Origin: Flavobacterium sp. ACAM 123
GTDB lineage: Bacteria > Bacteroidota > Bacteroidia > Flavobacteriales > Flavobacteriaceae
Reading direction: 5' to 3'
NCBI RefSeq assembly: GCF_000264055.1
Contig: NZ_AJXL01000012.1
Location: 1-54,140 of the forward strand
DNA length: 54,140 nt
Positions 46,174 to 54,140 of the stretch are shown piece after piece; position 1 is the first letter of the stretch, and each line of letters opens with the position of its first letter. A program made the translations under genes and the position numbers. Under the pieces are notes generated by a model, which saw only the letters and a list, made by a program, of their open reading frames with translations, was not told where the DNA came from and did not search any database.

Positions 46174-46584
46174 TTAAAAAGCTATGTCGGCTAATGAATT
46201 ATTTTCAAGTATGATCAAAGTATTATCGCGTACTTCAGTCATTAATTTACGAACAGCACAACTGGTTTCATCCGTACAATCTGCACATTTTTCATAGAAA
46301 TTATGACTGGCACAGGGTAATAACGCTACAGGTCCTTCTAGAATACGATAGACGTGAGCCATATTGATTTCTTTAGGATCTTTAATTAAGTAATAGCCTC
46401 CGCCTTTTCCTTTTTTGGCACCCAAAAAACCAGAATGACGCAATAGCAATAAAATACTTTCTAAAAACTTAACCGAAATATTTTCGCTTTTTGCAATATC
46501 AGCAATCGCAACTGGTATTTGATTTTCTTGGCGCGCCAAAAATGTCAATGCCTTTATTCCGTATTTTGTTTTCTTTGAAAGCAT
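46174..46584 (-). CDS. Rrf2-family transcriptional regulator
   Basis: The 136-residue protein has an N-terminal winged helix (MLSKKTKYGIKALTFLA, then VAIADIAKSENISVKFLESILLLLRHSGFLGAKKGKGGGYYL). Near residues 90-115 it has four Cys (LLPCASHNFYEKCADC and CAVRKLM), where IscR- or CysR-like members place an Fe-S cluster or a Cys-based sensor. It lies amid sulfur genes, so it is the natural candidate to bind the CCTATAGG motifs. A related ACTATAGT palindrome at 46643-46650 precedes its own gene and could mean self-regulation. Confidence 0.92.
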   Translation of the reverse strand: MLSKKTKYGIKALTFLARQENQIPVAIADIAKSENISVKFLESILLLLRHSGFLGAKKGKGGGYYLIKDPKEINMAHVYRILEGPVALLPCASHNFYEKCADCTDETSCAVRKLMTEVRDNTLIILENNSLADIAF

Positions 46585-46723
46585 TTGTAACGATTTTTGA
46601 TTATTGAATGAGGAGTACCGATTTAAGTTTTTTTAAAAAATCACTATAGTATTTTTTACTTTCACAATTTTTAGTACCAACACCAAATCTACAATCAAAA
46701 ATCGTTAATCACAAATCTAAAAT

Positions 46724-47896
46724 CTAACCCAAAGCCTGCTCTAAATCGGCGATGACATCTTTTACCGTTTCTAAACCTACAGAAACACGCACTAATCCAT
46801 CCGTAATACTTACCGCTAATCTTTCCTCAACAGATAACTTACTATGTGTAGTAGAAGCGGGATGTGTAACTATTGTTCTGGTGTCTCCTAAATTTGGCGA
46901 TAGCGAGCATAGTTTTATTTTATCTAAAAAGCTACGTCCTGCTTCAATTCCGCCTTTTATTTCAAAAGCGACAACGTTACCACCCGCTTTCATTTGTTTT
47001 TGGGCAATTTCATATTGTGGATGCGATTTTAAGAACGGATATTTTACGCGATTAACCTTTGGATGCTGTTCTAAAAACTCAGCGACTTTCAACGCATTTT
47101 CGCAATGTCTATCTAAACGAATTGCTAAGGTCTCTAAACTTTTTGATAAAACCCAAGCATTAAACGGCGATAAAGAAGGTCCCGTAAGTCGGGAGAATAG
47201 ATATATTTTTTTAATCAATTCAAGATCTCCAACGGTTACTCCTCCTAAAACTCGTCCTTGACCGTCCATTAGCTTTGTAGCAGAATGCACCACCAAATGC
47301 GCTCCCCATTTTATAGGTTGCTGTAAATAAGGAGTTGCAAAACAGTTGTCGATTATTAAAATCAGATTGTGCTTTTTAGCAATCTTGCCTAATAATTCCA
47401 AATCTATAATATCTACCGCAGGATTCGTTGGCGATTCAGCAAAAAGAATTTTTGTATGCGGTGTAATGAAACTTTCAATCGTTTCTGGCTTGTTAATATC
47501 AAAATAGGAAGTTTGTATATTCCATTTTGGAAAATAATTAATAAACAAGGAATGTGTTGCTCCAAAAACACTACTGGAAGATACAATGTGATCGCCAGAA
47601 TTTAATAAAGCAGCCATAGTTGAATATACCGCAGCCATTCCAGAAGCAAAGGCAAAACCAGCAGTGGCTCCTTCCATCTTGCACACTTTTTCCACAAACT
47701 CGTTCGTATTCGGGTTGCTGTAACGGCTATAAATATTTCTATCTTTCTCTTCGGCAAATGAAGCGCGCATGTCTTCAGCATCTTCAAATACGAAACTAGA
47801 GGTTAAGTATAATGGTACTGAGTGCTCTAAATATTGGGTGCGTTCTAATTGGGTGCGGATGGCTTCGGTTTCAAAACCAAATTCTTCTTCGTTCAT
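46724..47896 (-). CDS. metZ: O-succinylhomoserine sulfhydrylase-type PLP enzyme
   Basis: This Cys/Met-metabolism PLP enzyme has 390 residues. YSRYSNPNTNEFVEKVCKMEGA is near residues 55-76, FASGMAAVYSTMAALLNSGDH near 79-99, and the PLP-binding Lys lies in VHSATKLMDGQGRVLGG (about 203-219). The DGQGR sequence after the Lys is typical of MetZ-type O-acylhomoserine sulfhydrylases, making homocysteine from O-acylhomoserine and sulfide; cystathionine synthase or lyase activity cannot be excluded. It lies downstream of OsmC and the MetX-AK-HSD fusion, probably in their transcript. Confidence 0.9.
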   Translation of the reverse strand: MNEEEFGFETEAIRTQLERTQYLEHSVPLYLTSSFVFEDAEDMRASFAEEKDRNIYSRYSNPNTNEFVEKVCKMEGATAGFAFASGMAAVYSTMAALLNSGDHIVSSSSVFGATHSLFINYFPKWNIQTSYFDINKPETIESFITPHTKILFAESPTNPAVDIIDLELLGKIAKKHNLILIIDNCFATPYLQQPIKWGAHLVVHSATKLMDGQGRVLGGVTVGDLELIKKIYLFSRLTGPSLSPFNAWVLSKSLETLAIRLDRHCENALKVAEFLEQHPKVNRVKYPFLKSHPQYEIAQKQMKAGGNVVAFEIKGGIEAGRSFLDKIKLCSLSPNLGDTRTIVTHPASTTHSKLSVEERLAVSITDGLVRVSVGLETVKDVIADLEQALG

Positions 47897-47924
47897 TATT
47901 TTTTGTTTTAAAAAAGTGTTTCGC

Positions 47925-47975
47925 AGAGATTCACAAAGGAAACTCAGAGAATCACAAAATATTTTTGTGTTTATT
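47925..47975 (-). repeat. CTCTGCGAAAC/TTTGTGAATC-type dispersed repeat
   Basis: On the minus strand TTTTGTGATTCTCTGAG and TTTGTGAATCTCTGCGAAAC form a short tandem of a TTTGTGA-TCTCTG-G word, which I recall as common between Bacteroidetes genes. It lies between metZ and osmC. Confidence 0.4.
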
Positions 47976-48010
47976 ATTAACTTTTAAAATAATTTATAAA
48001 CCTGTATGAA

Positions 48011-48445
48011 TTAAATCTTAGCTAATTCAACACCATTTAAAACTACTTTGTAATGTATTGTTGCTGTTGGCTCTAATGTTTTAGAAACCGAACAATACTT
48101 TTCAAAAGAAAGTTGAGCTGCTTTTGCCGCTTTATCTTCTTTAATTTCTCCTTCTAAATAAAATACCACATGAATATCTTTAAAAGGTTGGGCTTCTCCT
48201 ACTTGTACTCGTTCGCCTTCTACCTCAGCCTTAAAAGACGTGATTTCCTGTCGTTGCTTTTTTAATATCCCAATCATGTCTATCGCACTACAAGCTGCGA
48301 CACCCATTAAGACCAATTCCATAGGACTTGCTCCTTTGTCATCTCCGCCAAATTCAGGGCGGCTGTCTACGTTTACCATATGTCCACGTTCGTTTTTTAA
48401 TTCAAAGTGGAAGTTCTCATTTACTCTGTTTAATGTAATTTTCAT
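48011..48445 (-). CDS. OsmC/Ohr-family protein
   Basis: The 144-residue protein has the OsmC fold: an N-terminal beta part (DSRPEFGGDDKGASPMELVLMGVAACSAIDM, with the conserved reactive Cys in VAACSAID at about residue 52) and a C-terminal part with CSVSKTL (about residue 114), the second Cys. Such paired Cys reduce organic peroxides in OsmC/Ohr. Cytosolic. It lies between metX-thrA and metZ, so sulfur-linked redox protection is a reasonable guess. Confidence 0.9.
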   Translation of the reverse strand: MKITLNRVNENFHFELKNERGHMVNVDSRPEFGGDDKGASPMELVLMGVAACSAIDMIGILKKQRQEITSFKAEVEGERVQVGEAQPFKDIHVVFYLEGEIKEDKAAKAAQLSFEKYCSVSKTLEPTATIHYKVVLNGVELAKI

Positions 48446-48561
48446 ATTATATTTTTTGAATGTTGCTCACTTTTTTTTTGAACGCGAATGACGCGGATTT
48501 AAAAACGATTACAACTGATTTTTTATTTATTTTTCTGAATACTCTGCAACTGAACACTTTT

Positions 48562-51500
48562 CTATCCCTTATCAGACAGTCTCAAAATATCTCCAAAAAC
48601 GCCTCTAGCAGTAACTGCAGATCCGGCTCCGGCTCCTTGTATAACAATAGGTCTATCACCATACGATTCTGTGTATATTTCGAAGAAAGAATCAGAACCT
48701 TTCAACCCACCTAAAGCAGTGTCCAAAGGTACGGAAACTAATTTTACTTCTAAAATTCCTTTGTCATGTTGCAAGTCTCCTGACAACTCCCCAATGTAAC
48801 GCAACACGTGATTTGGTTTTTGCTCGCTTTTTATTTTATCATAAATAGGATCAAATTCCTTTAATTTAGTCAAGAAGTCAGCAGCACTTCCTTCTCGTAA
48901 ATGTTCTGGAATTAAATTCTCAATGTCTATTTCATCAAATTCATTTTGCAAATCCAACTCTCTAGCTAAAATCAATAATTTTCTACCCACGTCATTCCCA
49001 CATAAATCTTCTCTTGGATCCGGCTCTGTGAATCCACTATCAATTGCTTCTTTTAATATTTCGCTAAACGGAACATCTTTAGACGAAAAATTATTAAATA
49101 AATAACTCAATGTCCCTGAGAAAACTCCTTTAATTTTGGTGATATTCTCACCAGAAAGATGTAGTAATTTAATCGTATCAATCAATGGTAATCCTGCACC
49201 TACATTGGTTTCGTATAAATAATTCTTTTGATTTTTTTCTAAAACATTTCTTAGTTCTTTATAAAAACCATAACTCAAGGTGTTAGCCACTTTATTGGAC
49301 GAAATTAAATCAAAACTACTGTCAACAAGCGGAATGTAATTTTCTACAAAAGTGGATGATGCCGTATTATCTATGGCAATCAAATTCTCTAAATGATGTT
49401 CCGTTGCATAGTCGATAATATCATTTAATGTGTAAACAACTCCATCTGTTTCTAACTCTTTTTTCCAGTTCGAATTAATTCCATTTTTATTAAGCAGGAC
49501 TTTTTTAGAATTGGCAATAGCAAAAACATTGAGTTTAATATCTTTTCGTTTTTCAATTGCAGCAGCCGACTCTAGTATTTGATTGATCAAAGTACCTCCT
49601 ACTAATCCATGTCCAAAAATGGCAATATTTATTTTCTTGGCTACACCAAAGATCTCCCCGTGAATAACATTTAAGGCTTTATTTAGTTCTGATTTTTTGA
49701 CAACTAAACTTACATTTTGACCCGTTACTGTGTTGTTGAAAAGAATAGGAATAATTTTATTTTTTATCAAAGCCGTATAAGGCTTATGAAACGTACTCAA
49801 ATCCTGACCAATAATCGAAATCACAGATACATTGTCTACAACTGTAATCTTAGTGACATCCTTAGAATAGAAATCATTTTCAAATTCCTTTTCTAATTCG
49901 ATCATTGCTTTTGTCGCCTTCTCAGAAGCAACTACAAGTCCAATTCCTCTTTCTGAAGACCCTTGTGATATAATGCTTACGCTAATATCATTATCTCCCA
50001 TCACCCTGAAAATTCTGGCATCAACCCCTGTTTTACCAAGTAATCCTCTTCCTTCTAGATTCACTAACGATACGTTTTCTAAAACCGACAATGTTTTTAT
50101 ACCTGATGCATTAGAATTTGATGTAATTAATGTCCCATTATTTTGATGGTTGAACGTATTCAGAATTCGAAGTGGAATATTCTTTTCTAAAAGTGGAATA
50201 ATTGTTTTAGCATTTAGTATCGTTGCTCCAAAATTAGCCATTTCATTCGCTTCGCTATAAGACAAAGATTCAATCTTTTTAGCATCTAAAACCAATTCCG
50301 GATTAGCAGTATAAATTCCATCTACATGAGTGAAATTTTGTAATTCTTCGGCATTGATATAATTAGCCACCAATGATGCGGTATAATTACTTCCGTTTCT
50401 ACCTAAAGTTGTGGTTTCGTGTTTATCATTAGAACCAATAAAACCAGTAATCACCAGAACAGAATCTTTATTCTCATTAAAAATTTGAATAATATTCTTT
50501 TTAGAAATAGCGTCTAATGGTTGTGCATCACCAAAATTAGAATCGGTAATAAGTAGTTCTCTGGTATCTGCTAATTTTGCAGGAATGCCTTTTTGATTCA
50601 ATAAAAACACTAATAATTTAGCCGAAAGTACTTCGCCTTGTGCTAAAATTTGATCTTGGATCTTCACACTATAATCCCCAATCAAGCTAACGCCTTCAAA
50701 AAGCTTATCTAATTTATCAAATTCTGTCGAAAAATTAACCGCATCGAAACCTCCTTTTTGATAGGCTTTAAAACTTTCTAAAAGCGGTTTATAATTTCCG
50801 TTTTTGGCTGCAATAGTAAGAATATCGTCCAACTCATCTGTTGCTTTCCCTCTTGCCGAAACTACGATAGCAATTTTTTCTTCTTGCTTTATTTTATCCT
50901 CAATAATATCCAAAACTTTATTGATACCATACCCGTTTGCCAAAGATTTACCACCAAATTTTACTATTTTCATATGCTTTTTATTTTTAAAAACAACTTC
51001 TAATAAATTGTCTAATTGTTCGTATTCAATCAAAAAGGCATCGTGCCCGTGCTGTGAGTCAATCTCACTGTAGAATACATTATTTTTAAATTTTCTAATC
51101 TCGTTGTAGGTTTCTCTATTCTCCTTTGCAGTAAAAAATAAATCCGAATTGATTCCTATAATGTATATATTGGCGTCCACCTTTGAGATAACTGATTCTA
51201 AAGACTCTTGATTCCGAGTAATATCAATCGTTTTTAAAAGTTGGTTCATCATTTTATAAGCTGAAAGTTGGAACCTTTTTTCTAATTTTTCTCCATGGTA
51301 ATTCAACCAACTCTCCACTTGGAAGGTTTCTAATTGTACATTGACATCTCTATTAAATTTCACCTTGAAAGACTCTGGCGTTCTATAGCACAACATGGCG
51401 TGGACGCGAGCATCTTCAATAGGCCTTTTAGAATTATTAAGAATTTGCTCCTGCAAATAACAATTAGCAATCAACCAGTCAGTCGCTTTCCAATCTGTAG

Positions 51501-51954
51501 CAATAGGAATAAAATTTTGAGTTAGTTTAGGCTCCAAGGCCAAAATTTCCCAAGCAATTCCCCCACCAACGGAACCACCGATAAGAGCAAATAAAGCATC
51601 AACCTTTAAGACACGTAGCCCTTTAATAAAAATTCTTGCGATATCTCTTGCTATAAAATCTCTATAATTTTCAATGGTAGCAGAATTAAAGCCATTCCCA
51701 GGCACATCAAAAGAAACAATTGTATATTTTCTAGTATCAATGGTTTTGTCTACTCCCACGATATCATTCCACCATCCAGATTCACCAATTACTTGCGAGT
51801 TTCCGGTCAAGGCGTGATTGATTAAAATAATTGGGGCTGTATGCAAAGGCGCACCAAAAACCTGAAAACTTAGGTTTAGGGTCGCATAAAAAGCACCATT
51901 ATGTGTGGTGAAATCTTGTAGGGTAATAACTGTTGGTTTATTTTCCAATTTCAA
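48562..51954 (-). CDS. Trifunctional homoserine O-acetyltransferase / aspartokinase / homoserine dehydrogenase
   Basis: One 1130-residue frame contains three enzymes. Residues 1-327 are a MetX-like alpha/beta hydrolase acyltransferase: nucleophile Ser128 in IGGSVGGGIAW, Asp271 in INSDLFF, His304 in QHGHDAF. From residue 328 (MKIVKFGGKSLANGYGINKV) starts an aspartokinase with ATTLGRNGSNYTASLVANYI and ACT domains (LLGKTGVDARIFRVM). The last about 350 residues are homoserine dehydrogenase (NIAIFGHGLVGGTLI; FSGTLSYLFNNF). They cover aspartate to aspartyl-phosphate, aspartate semialdehyde to homoserine, and homoserine acylation. The middle step (Asd) is absent. An internal ATG at 50971-50973 could give a separate kinase-dehydrogenase. 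A SAM-I riboswitch lies upstream. Confidence 0.93.
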   Translation of the reverse strand: MKLENKPTVITLQDFTTHNGAFYATLNLSFQVFGAPLHTAPIILINHALTGNSQVIGESGWWNDIVGVDKTIDTRKYTIVSFDVPGNGFNSATIENYRDFIARDIARIFIKGLRVLKVDALFALIGGSVGGGIAWEILALEPKLTQNFIPIATDWKATDWLIANCYLQEQILNNSKRPIEDARVHAMLCYRTPESFKVKFNRDVNVQLETFQVESWLNYHGEKLEKRFQLSAYKMMNQLLKTIDITRNQESLESVISKVDANIYIIGINSDLFFTAKENRETYNEIRKFKNNVFYSEIDSQHGHDAFLIEYEQLDNLLEVVFKNKKHMKIVKFGGKSLANGYGINKVLDIIEDKIKQEEKIAIVVSARGKATDELDDILTIAAKNGNYKPLLESFKAYQKGGFDAVNFSTEFDKLDKLFEGVSLIGDYSVKIQDQILAQGEVLSAKLLVFLLNQKGIPAKLADTRELLITDSNFGDAQPLDAISKKNIIQIFNENKDSVLVITGFIGSNDKHETTTLGRNGSNYTASLVANYINAEELQNFTHVDGIYTANPELVLDAKKIESLSYSEANEMANFGATILNAKTIIPLLEKNIPLRILNTFNHQNNGTLITSNSNASGIKTLSVLENVSLVNLEGRGLLGKTGVDARIFRVMGDNDISVSIISQGSSERGIGLVVASEKATKAMIELEKEFENDFYSKDVTKITVVDNVSVISIIGQDLSTFHKPYTALIKNKIIPILFNNTVTGQNVSLVVKKSELNKALNVIHGEIFGVAKKINIAIFGHGLVGGTLINQILESAAAIEKRKDIKLNVFAIANSKKVLLNKNGINSNWKKELETDGVVYTLNDIIDYATEHHLENLIAIDNTASSTFVENYIPLVDSSFDLISSNKVANTLSYGFYKELRNVLEKNQKNYLYETNVGAGLPLIDTIKLLHLSGENITKIKGVFSGTLSYLFNNFSSKDVPFSEILKEAIDSGFTEPDPREDLCGNDVGRKLLILARELDLQNEFDEIDIENLIPEHLREGSAADFLTKLKEFDPIYDKIKSEQKPNHVLRYIGELSGDLQHDKGILEVKLVSVPLDTALGGLKGSDSFFEIYTESYGDRPIVIQGAGAGSAVTARGVFGDILRLSDKG

Positions 51955-52028
51955 ATCTTTTATGATTTTTGACTTGTATCTGGAAATATTAGAAAGAAAA
52001 AACTAGACTTAAACTGGTTTTATTCTTG

Positions 52029-52136
52029 TTGTTATCTTCCCACGTTTGGCGTGGTAGAATGCAGCACCTTCTTCGATAAATCGAAGGGTTGCTAAGGCTT
52101 CATTGGGTCTAATCCCTCGTCCTTTCTTTATAACAT
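52029..52136 (-). promoter_or_regulatory. SAM-I (S-box) riboswitch of the metX-thrA fusion gene
   Basis: P1 pairs GTTAT (52130-52134) with ATAAC (minus strand, 52031-52035). The core shows AAGAAAGGACGAGGGATT, AGACCC, TGAAGCCTTAGCAACC, a CTTCGA/TCGAAG hairpin (P3-like) and AAGGTGCTGCATTCTACC with a CCACG/CGTGG stem. These are the invariant S-box segments in order. The switch starts about 180 bases before the fusion gene. A weak hairpin AAACCAG/CTAGTTT followed by six T comes after it and may be the expression platform. Confidence 0.93.
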
Positions 52137-52163
52137 TTCAATACGTATGCGAACTTATTATTG

Positions 52164-52195
52164 CAAATTAACCACATATTTCTATAACAACCAAA
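52164..52195 (-). promoter_or_regulatory. Promoter of the metX-thrA riboswitch transcript
   Basis: TTTG (52192-52195) and TTAATTTG (52164-52171) are 20 bases apart on the minus strand, about 30 bases before the riboswitch. This is the same layout as at the metH operon. Confidence 0.5.
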
Positions 52196-52233
52196 CTTTT
52201 ACTATTCTGATTATTAGCGGAAAATATATTTAA

Positions 52234-52284
52234 CAAAAAAACGCAAGAAATCGCTGAATCAAACAATTCAACAATTCCTTGCGT
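52234..52284 (-). terminator. Terminator of the metY-small gene transcript
   Basis: ACGCAAG/CTTGCGT closes a long hairpin with an inner GAAT-rich part, followed by seven T on the minus strand. It separates metY and the small gene from the riboswitch-controlled metX-thrA unit. Confidence 0.8.
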
Positions 52285-52307
52285 GTAAGAAGCTATTTTG
52301 AATAACT

Positions 52308-52511
52308 TTAAATGAAAAGCATGTCATTTTCTTTTGAATACATTAGAAAAAGCAATGATTTTGACACTTCTGCTTTTGCCAAATCACATTTAGGTGTTAT
52401 TAAAAACCGTAGATCAGTCAATTCATTTTCGATCACGTATTTATTACTATTTATATTTTTTAAATCTGCTAGAAACTGAATTGTTTTCGTAAAATATTTT
52501 GATGTGCTCAC
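52308..52511 (-). CDS. Small protein downstream of metY
   Basis: The 67-residue frame starts with GTG (MSTSKYFTKTIQFLADLKNI) and has normal codon use for this genome, with a plausible helix-strand pattern, no signal peptide and no Shine-Dalgarno. It lies 91 bases after metY and just before a strong terminator, so it is cotranscribed with metY. I recognise no family. It is likely a real small gene, but expression is unproven. Confidence 0.55.
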   Translation of the reverse strand: MSTSKYFTKTIQFLADLKNINSNKYVIENELTDLRFLITPKCDLAKAEVSKSLLFLMYSKENDMLFI

Positions 52512-52602
52512 GATATAAATTTTTAGTTGTTATTTAAACACTTTGCTACTACAGCTTGTTTTTCACAAATTAAACTCCGTCTCCTTATATTCAATTTGTT
52601 TG

Positions 52603-53880
52603 TTATTGTAGTTTTTCAAATACCGCGTGTAAATCGGCTTTCAAGTCTTCAATGTCCTCAATTCCAACAGACAGTCTTATTAAATCTTTAGTAACTCCTG
52701 TAGCAGCTTGCTGTTCAACTGATAATTGTTGATGTGTTGTACTCGCCGGATGAATAATCAATGATTTTGTGTCTCCTATATTAGCCAAAAGCGAAAATAT
52801 TTTCGTTTCATCGGCAACAGTCTTAGCCGCCTCAAAACCTCCCTTTAGTCCAAAAGTGATAATTCCGTTTTGTCCTTTTGGCAAATATTCTTTCGCTAAA
52901 TCATAATACTTGCTCGATTTCAAACCGGGATAATTCACCCATGCCACCTGATCTTGCGCTTCTAACCACTCGGCTAAAGCCAACCCATTTTCACTGTGTT
53001 TCTGGACACGAATTGGTAATGTCTCTAACCCTTGAATAATCTGAAAAGCATTAAATGGACTTAAGGCGGCTCCATAATCTCTTAACCCTTCGATTCTAAC
53101 TTTAGCAATAAAAGCGGCATTCCCCAGCGCTTCGTGATAAACTAATCCATGGTAGCCTGCTGATGGCTCTGTAAACTCAGGGAATTTTCCACTGCTCCAA
53201 TCAAAATTTCCTCCATCAACGATGACACCTCCTAACGAAGTTCCATTTCCTGCGATATATTTCGTCAACGAATGAATCACAATATTAGCACCGTATTCAA
53301 TTGGGTTCAGTAAATATGGTGATGCAACTGTATTGTCAACTATAAAAGGAACTTTCAGTTTCTTGGCCTCCGCCGAAATGGATTTCAGATCTAGCACGTC
53401 TAATTTTGGATTTCCTAAACTCTCTGCAAAAAAGACCTTTGTGTTTTCTTTTACCGCTTTCGCAAAATTAGAAACGTCAGACGAATCAACAAACGAAGTG
53501 GTAATTCCTAATCGTGGTAAAGTCACATTCAGTAAATTATAAGTCCCTCCATATAAACTGCTAGAAGCTACAATATGATCACCTGTTTTTAATAAAACTA
53601 ATAAAGTTGTAGCAATTGCTGCGGTTCCAGATGCGGTTACTACAGCAGCAATTCCGCCTTCAAGTGCTGCCAAACGTTGTTCCAGAATATCATTTGTTGG
53701 ATTATTTAACCGGGTATAAATAAATCCTGGTTCAGAAAGGCTAAATAAATTTGACGCATGCTCTGAGTTATTGAAAACATAGGAACTAGTTTGATAAATA
53801 GGCACTGCTCTTGTTCCAGCAGTTTTAGTAACATCATGTCCAGCATGTAAAGCATTTGTTGCGAATTTTTGAGTACTCAT
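52603..53880 (-). CDS. metY: O-acetylhomoserine sulfhydrylase
   Basis: The 425-residue PLP enzyme makes homocysteine (or methionine from methanethiol) from O-acetylhomoserine and sulfide. It begins KFATNALHAGHDVTKTAGTR, with RAVPIYQTSSYVF. FIYTRLNNPTNDILEQRLAALEGG lies near residues 53-76, and the PLP-binding Lys is in VIHSLTKYIAGNGTSLGG (about 200-217). The length and the TKYIAGNG sequence fit MetY rather than MetZ or MetB. Its acceptor would come from the MetX domain of the next transcript. Upstream lies a Met/Cys leader-peptide attenuator. Confidence 0.95.
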   Translation of the reverse strand: MSTQKFATNALHAGHDVTKTAGTRAVPIYQTSSYVFNNSEHASNLFSLSEPGFIYTRLNNPTNDILEQRLAALEGGIAAVVTASGTAAIATTLLVLLKTGDHIVASSSLYGGTYNLLNVTLPRLGITTSFVDSSDVSNFAKAVKENTKVFFAESLGNPKLDVLDLKSISAEAKKLKVPFIVDNTVASPYLLNPIEYGANIVIHSLTKYIAGNGTSLGGVIVDGGNFDWSSGKFPEFTEPSAGYHGLVYHEALGNAAFIAKVRIEGLRDYGAALSPFNAFQIIQGLETLPIRVQKHSENGLALAEWLEAQDQVAWVNYPGLKSSKYYDLAKEYLPKGQNGIITFGLKGGFEAAKTVADETKIFSLLANIGDTKSLIIHPASTTHQQLSVEQQAATGVTKDLIRLSVGIEDIEDLKADLHAVFEKLQ

Positions 53881-53915
53881 AATTTTAGTTTTTTGATTTT
53901 ATTATTTTATATCAA

Positions 53916-53953
53916 ATGAAAAACCCTTTTAGATACATATCCAAAAGGGGTTT
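53916..53953 (-). terminator. Attenuator terminator of metY
   Basis: On the minus strand AAACCCCTTTT (53943-53953) pairs with AAAAGGGTTT (53921-53930), followed by T-rich sequence; one base is bulged. CTTTTGGAT in its 5' arm (53939-53947) can alternatively pair with ATCCAAAAG (53975-53983), which overlaps the leader-peptide stop. Confidence 0.75.
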
Positions 53954-53982
53954 AAGTTGTATTGTAAACTTATACTTTTGGA

Positions 53983-54072
53983 TTACCTGAAACGAACACA
54001 CATCATGGATTTTGTACAAATCATAGATTTGACAATAGACTGATTGATTTGTTTCAAATTTAGATTGATCAT
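53983..54072 (-). CDS. Met/Cys leader peptide of metY
   Basis: A 29-codon frame starts ATG at 54070-54072 and ends TAA at 53983-53985. Residues 16-25 read SMICTKSMMC, so three Met and two Cys codons cluster near the 3' end; VRFR and the stop follow. Right at the stop begins ATCCAAAAG, complementary over nine bases to the 5' arm of the following terminator. This is the expected geometry of translation-coupled attenuation sensing charged tRNA-Met and tRNA-Cys. The frame serves metY, whose ATG is at 53880. Confidence 0.72.
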   Translation of the reverse strand: MINLNLKQINQSIVKSMICTKSMMCVRFR

Positions 54073-54140
54073 TTTAAGTTATTATTTATGTTGAAAAAAT
54101 ATTTACACAGTTTCCCAAAAAAAACTTCCCTTTTTAAGGG

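Noticed and set aside
54115-54140. Hairpin CCCTT/AAGGG with a T-tract at the window edge
   Set aside because: It may be the terminator of an upstream gene or part of the metY promoter, but it is cut by the window end and too short to call.

Overview
This AT-rich window comes from a member of the Flavobacteriaceae, most likely Flavobacterium or a close relative. The support is a gldA-type gliding ATPase gene, promoters of the Bacteroidetes type (TTTG at -33, TAnnTTTG at -7), near absence of Shine-Dalgarno sequences, a MetX-aspartokinase-homoserine dehydrogenase fusion, a sulfite reductase-HEPN fusion, and several families of dispersed palindromic repeats. I see no tRNA, rRNA, CRISPR array, phage or transposase gene.

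Layout. 1-2100: decayed HerA-like ATPase pseudogene. 2121-4259: CstA-family transporter and a small cupin. 4287-11063: kynurenine monooxygenase and kynureninase, with a penicillin-acylase-family enzyme, a glycine-zipper lipoprotein and a flavin reductase between them. 11584-14473: queA, aroA, MazG-like pyrophosphohydrolase. 14595-20529: three tandem DUF3857/transglutaminase-like genes, two of them broken near the same C-terminal position. 20662-26844: dtd, rsgA and the aromatic operon pheA-aminotransferase-tyrA-DAHP synthase/chorismate mutase. 27057-30177: dicarboxylate symporter, gldA and a repeat lipoprotein. 30303-36291: SAM-regulated operon of split metH plus metF. 36356-44988: assimilatory sulfate-reduction operon (cysH, cysD, a DUF2490 gene, cysN, sulfite reductase, siroheme genes, a thioredoxin-reductase-like flavoprotein). 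45315-46584: TauE-type exporter and an Rrf2 regulator. 46724-54072: homoserine and methionine synthesis (metZ, OsmC, MetX-ThrA fusion, metY).

How it works together. The right half takes sulfate to sulfide (CysD/CysN, an APS-reductase-type CysH, siroheme sulfite reductase). It makes the acceptor O-acylhomoserine from aspartate with a three-function fusion protein, joins the two by direct sulfhydrylation (MetY/MetZ), and methylates homocysteine with split MetH fed by MetF.

The most interesting content is regulatory RNA. Two leader-peptide attenuators can be read directly. One, upstream of pheA, encodes a 26-residue peptide with 8 aromatic residues, followed by a mutually exclusive antiterminator and terminator. 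The other, upstream of metY, encodes a 29-residue peptide with Met/Cys codon clusters and the same architecture. Two SAM-I riboswitches precede the metX-thrA fusion and the metH operon. A duplicated CTACC-N3-CCTATAGG-N-TAAT motif lies between the divergent cysH and tauE genes. A family of hairpin-containing intergenic repeats (four copies), a GC-rich palindrome that has entered the metH reading frame, and a MITE-like pair are also described.
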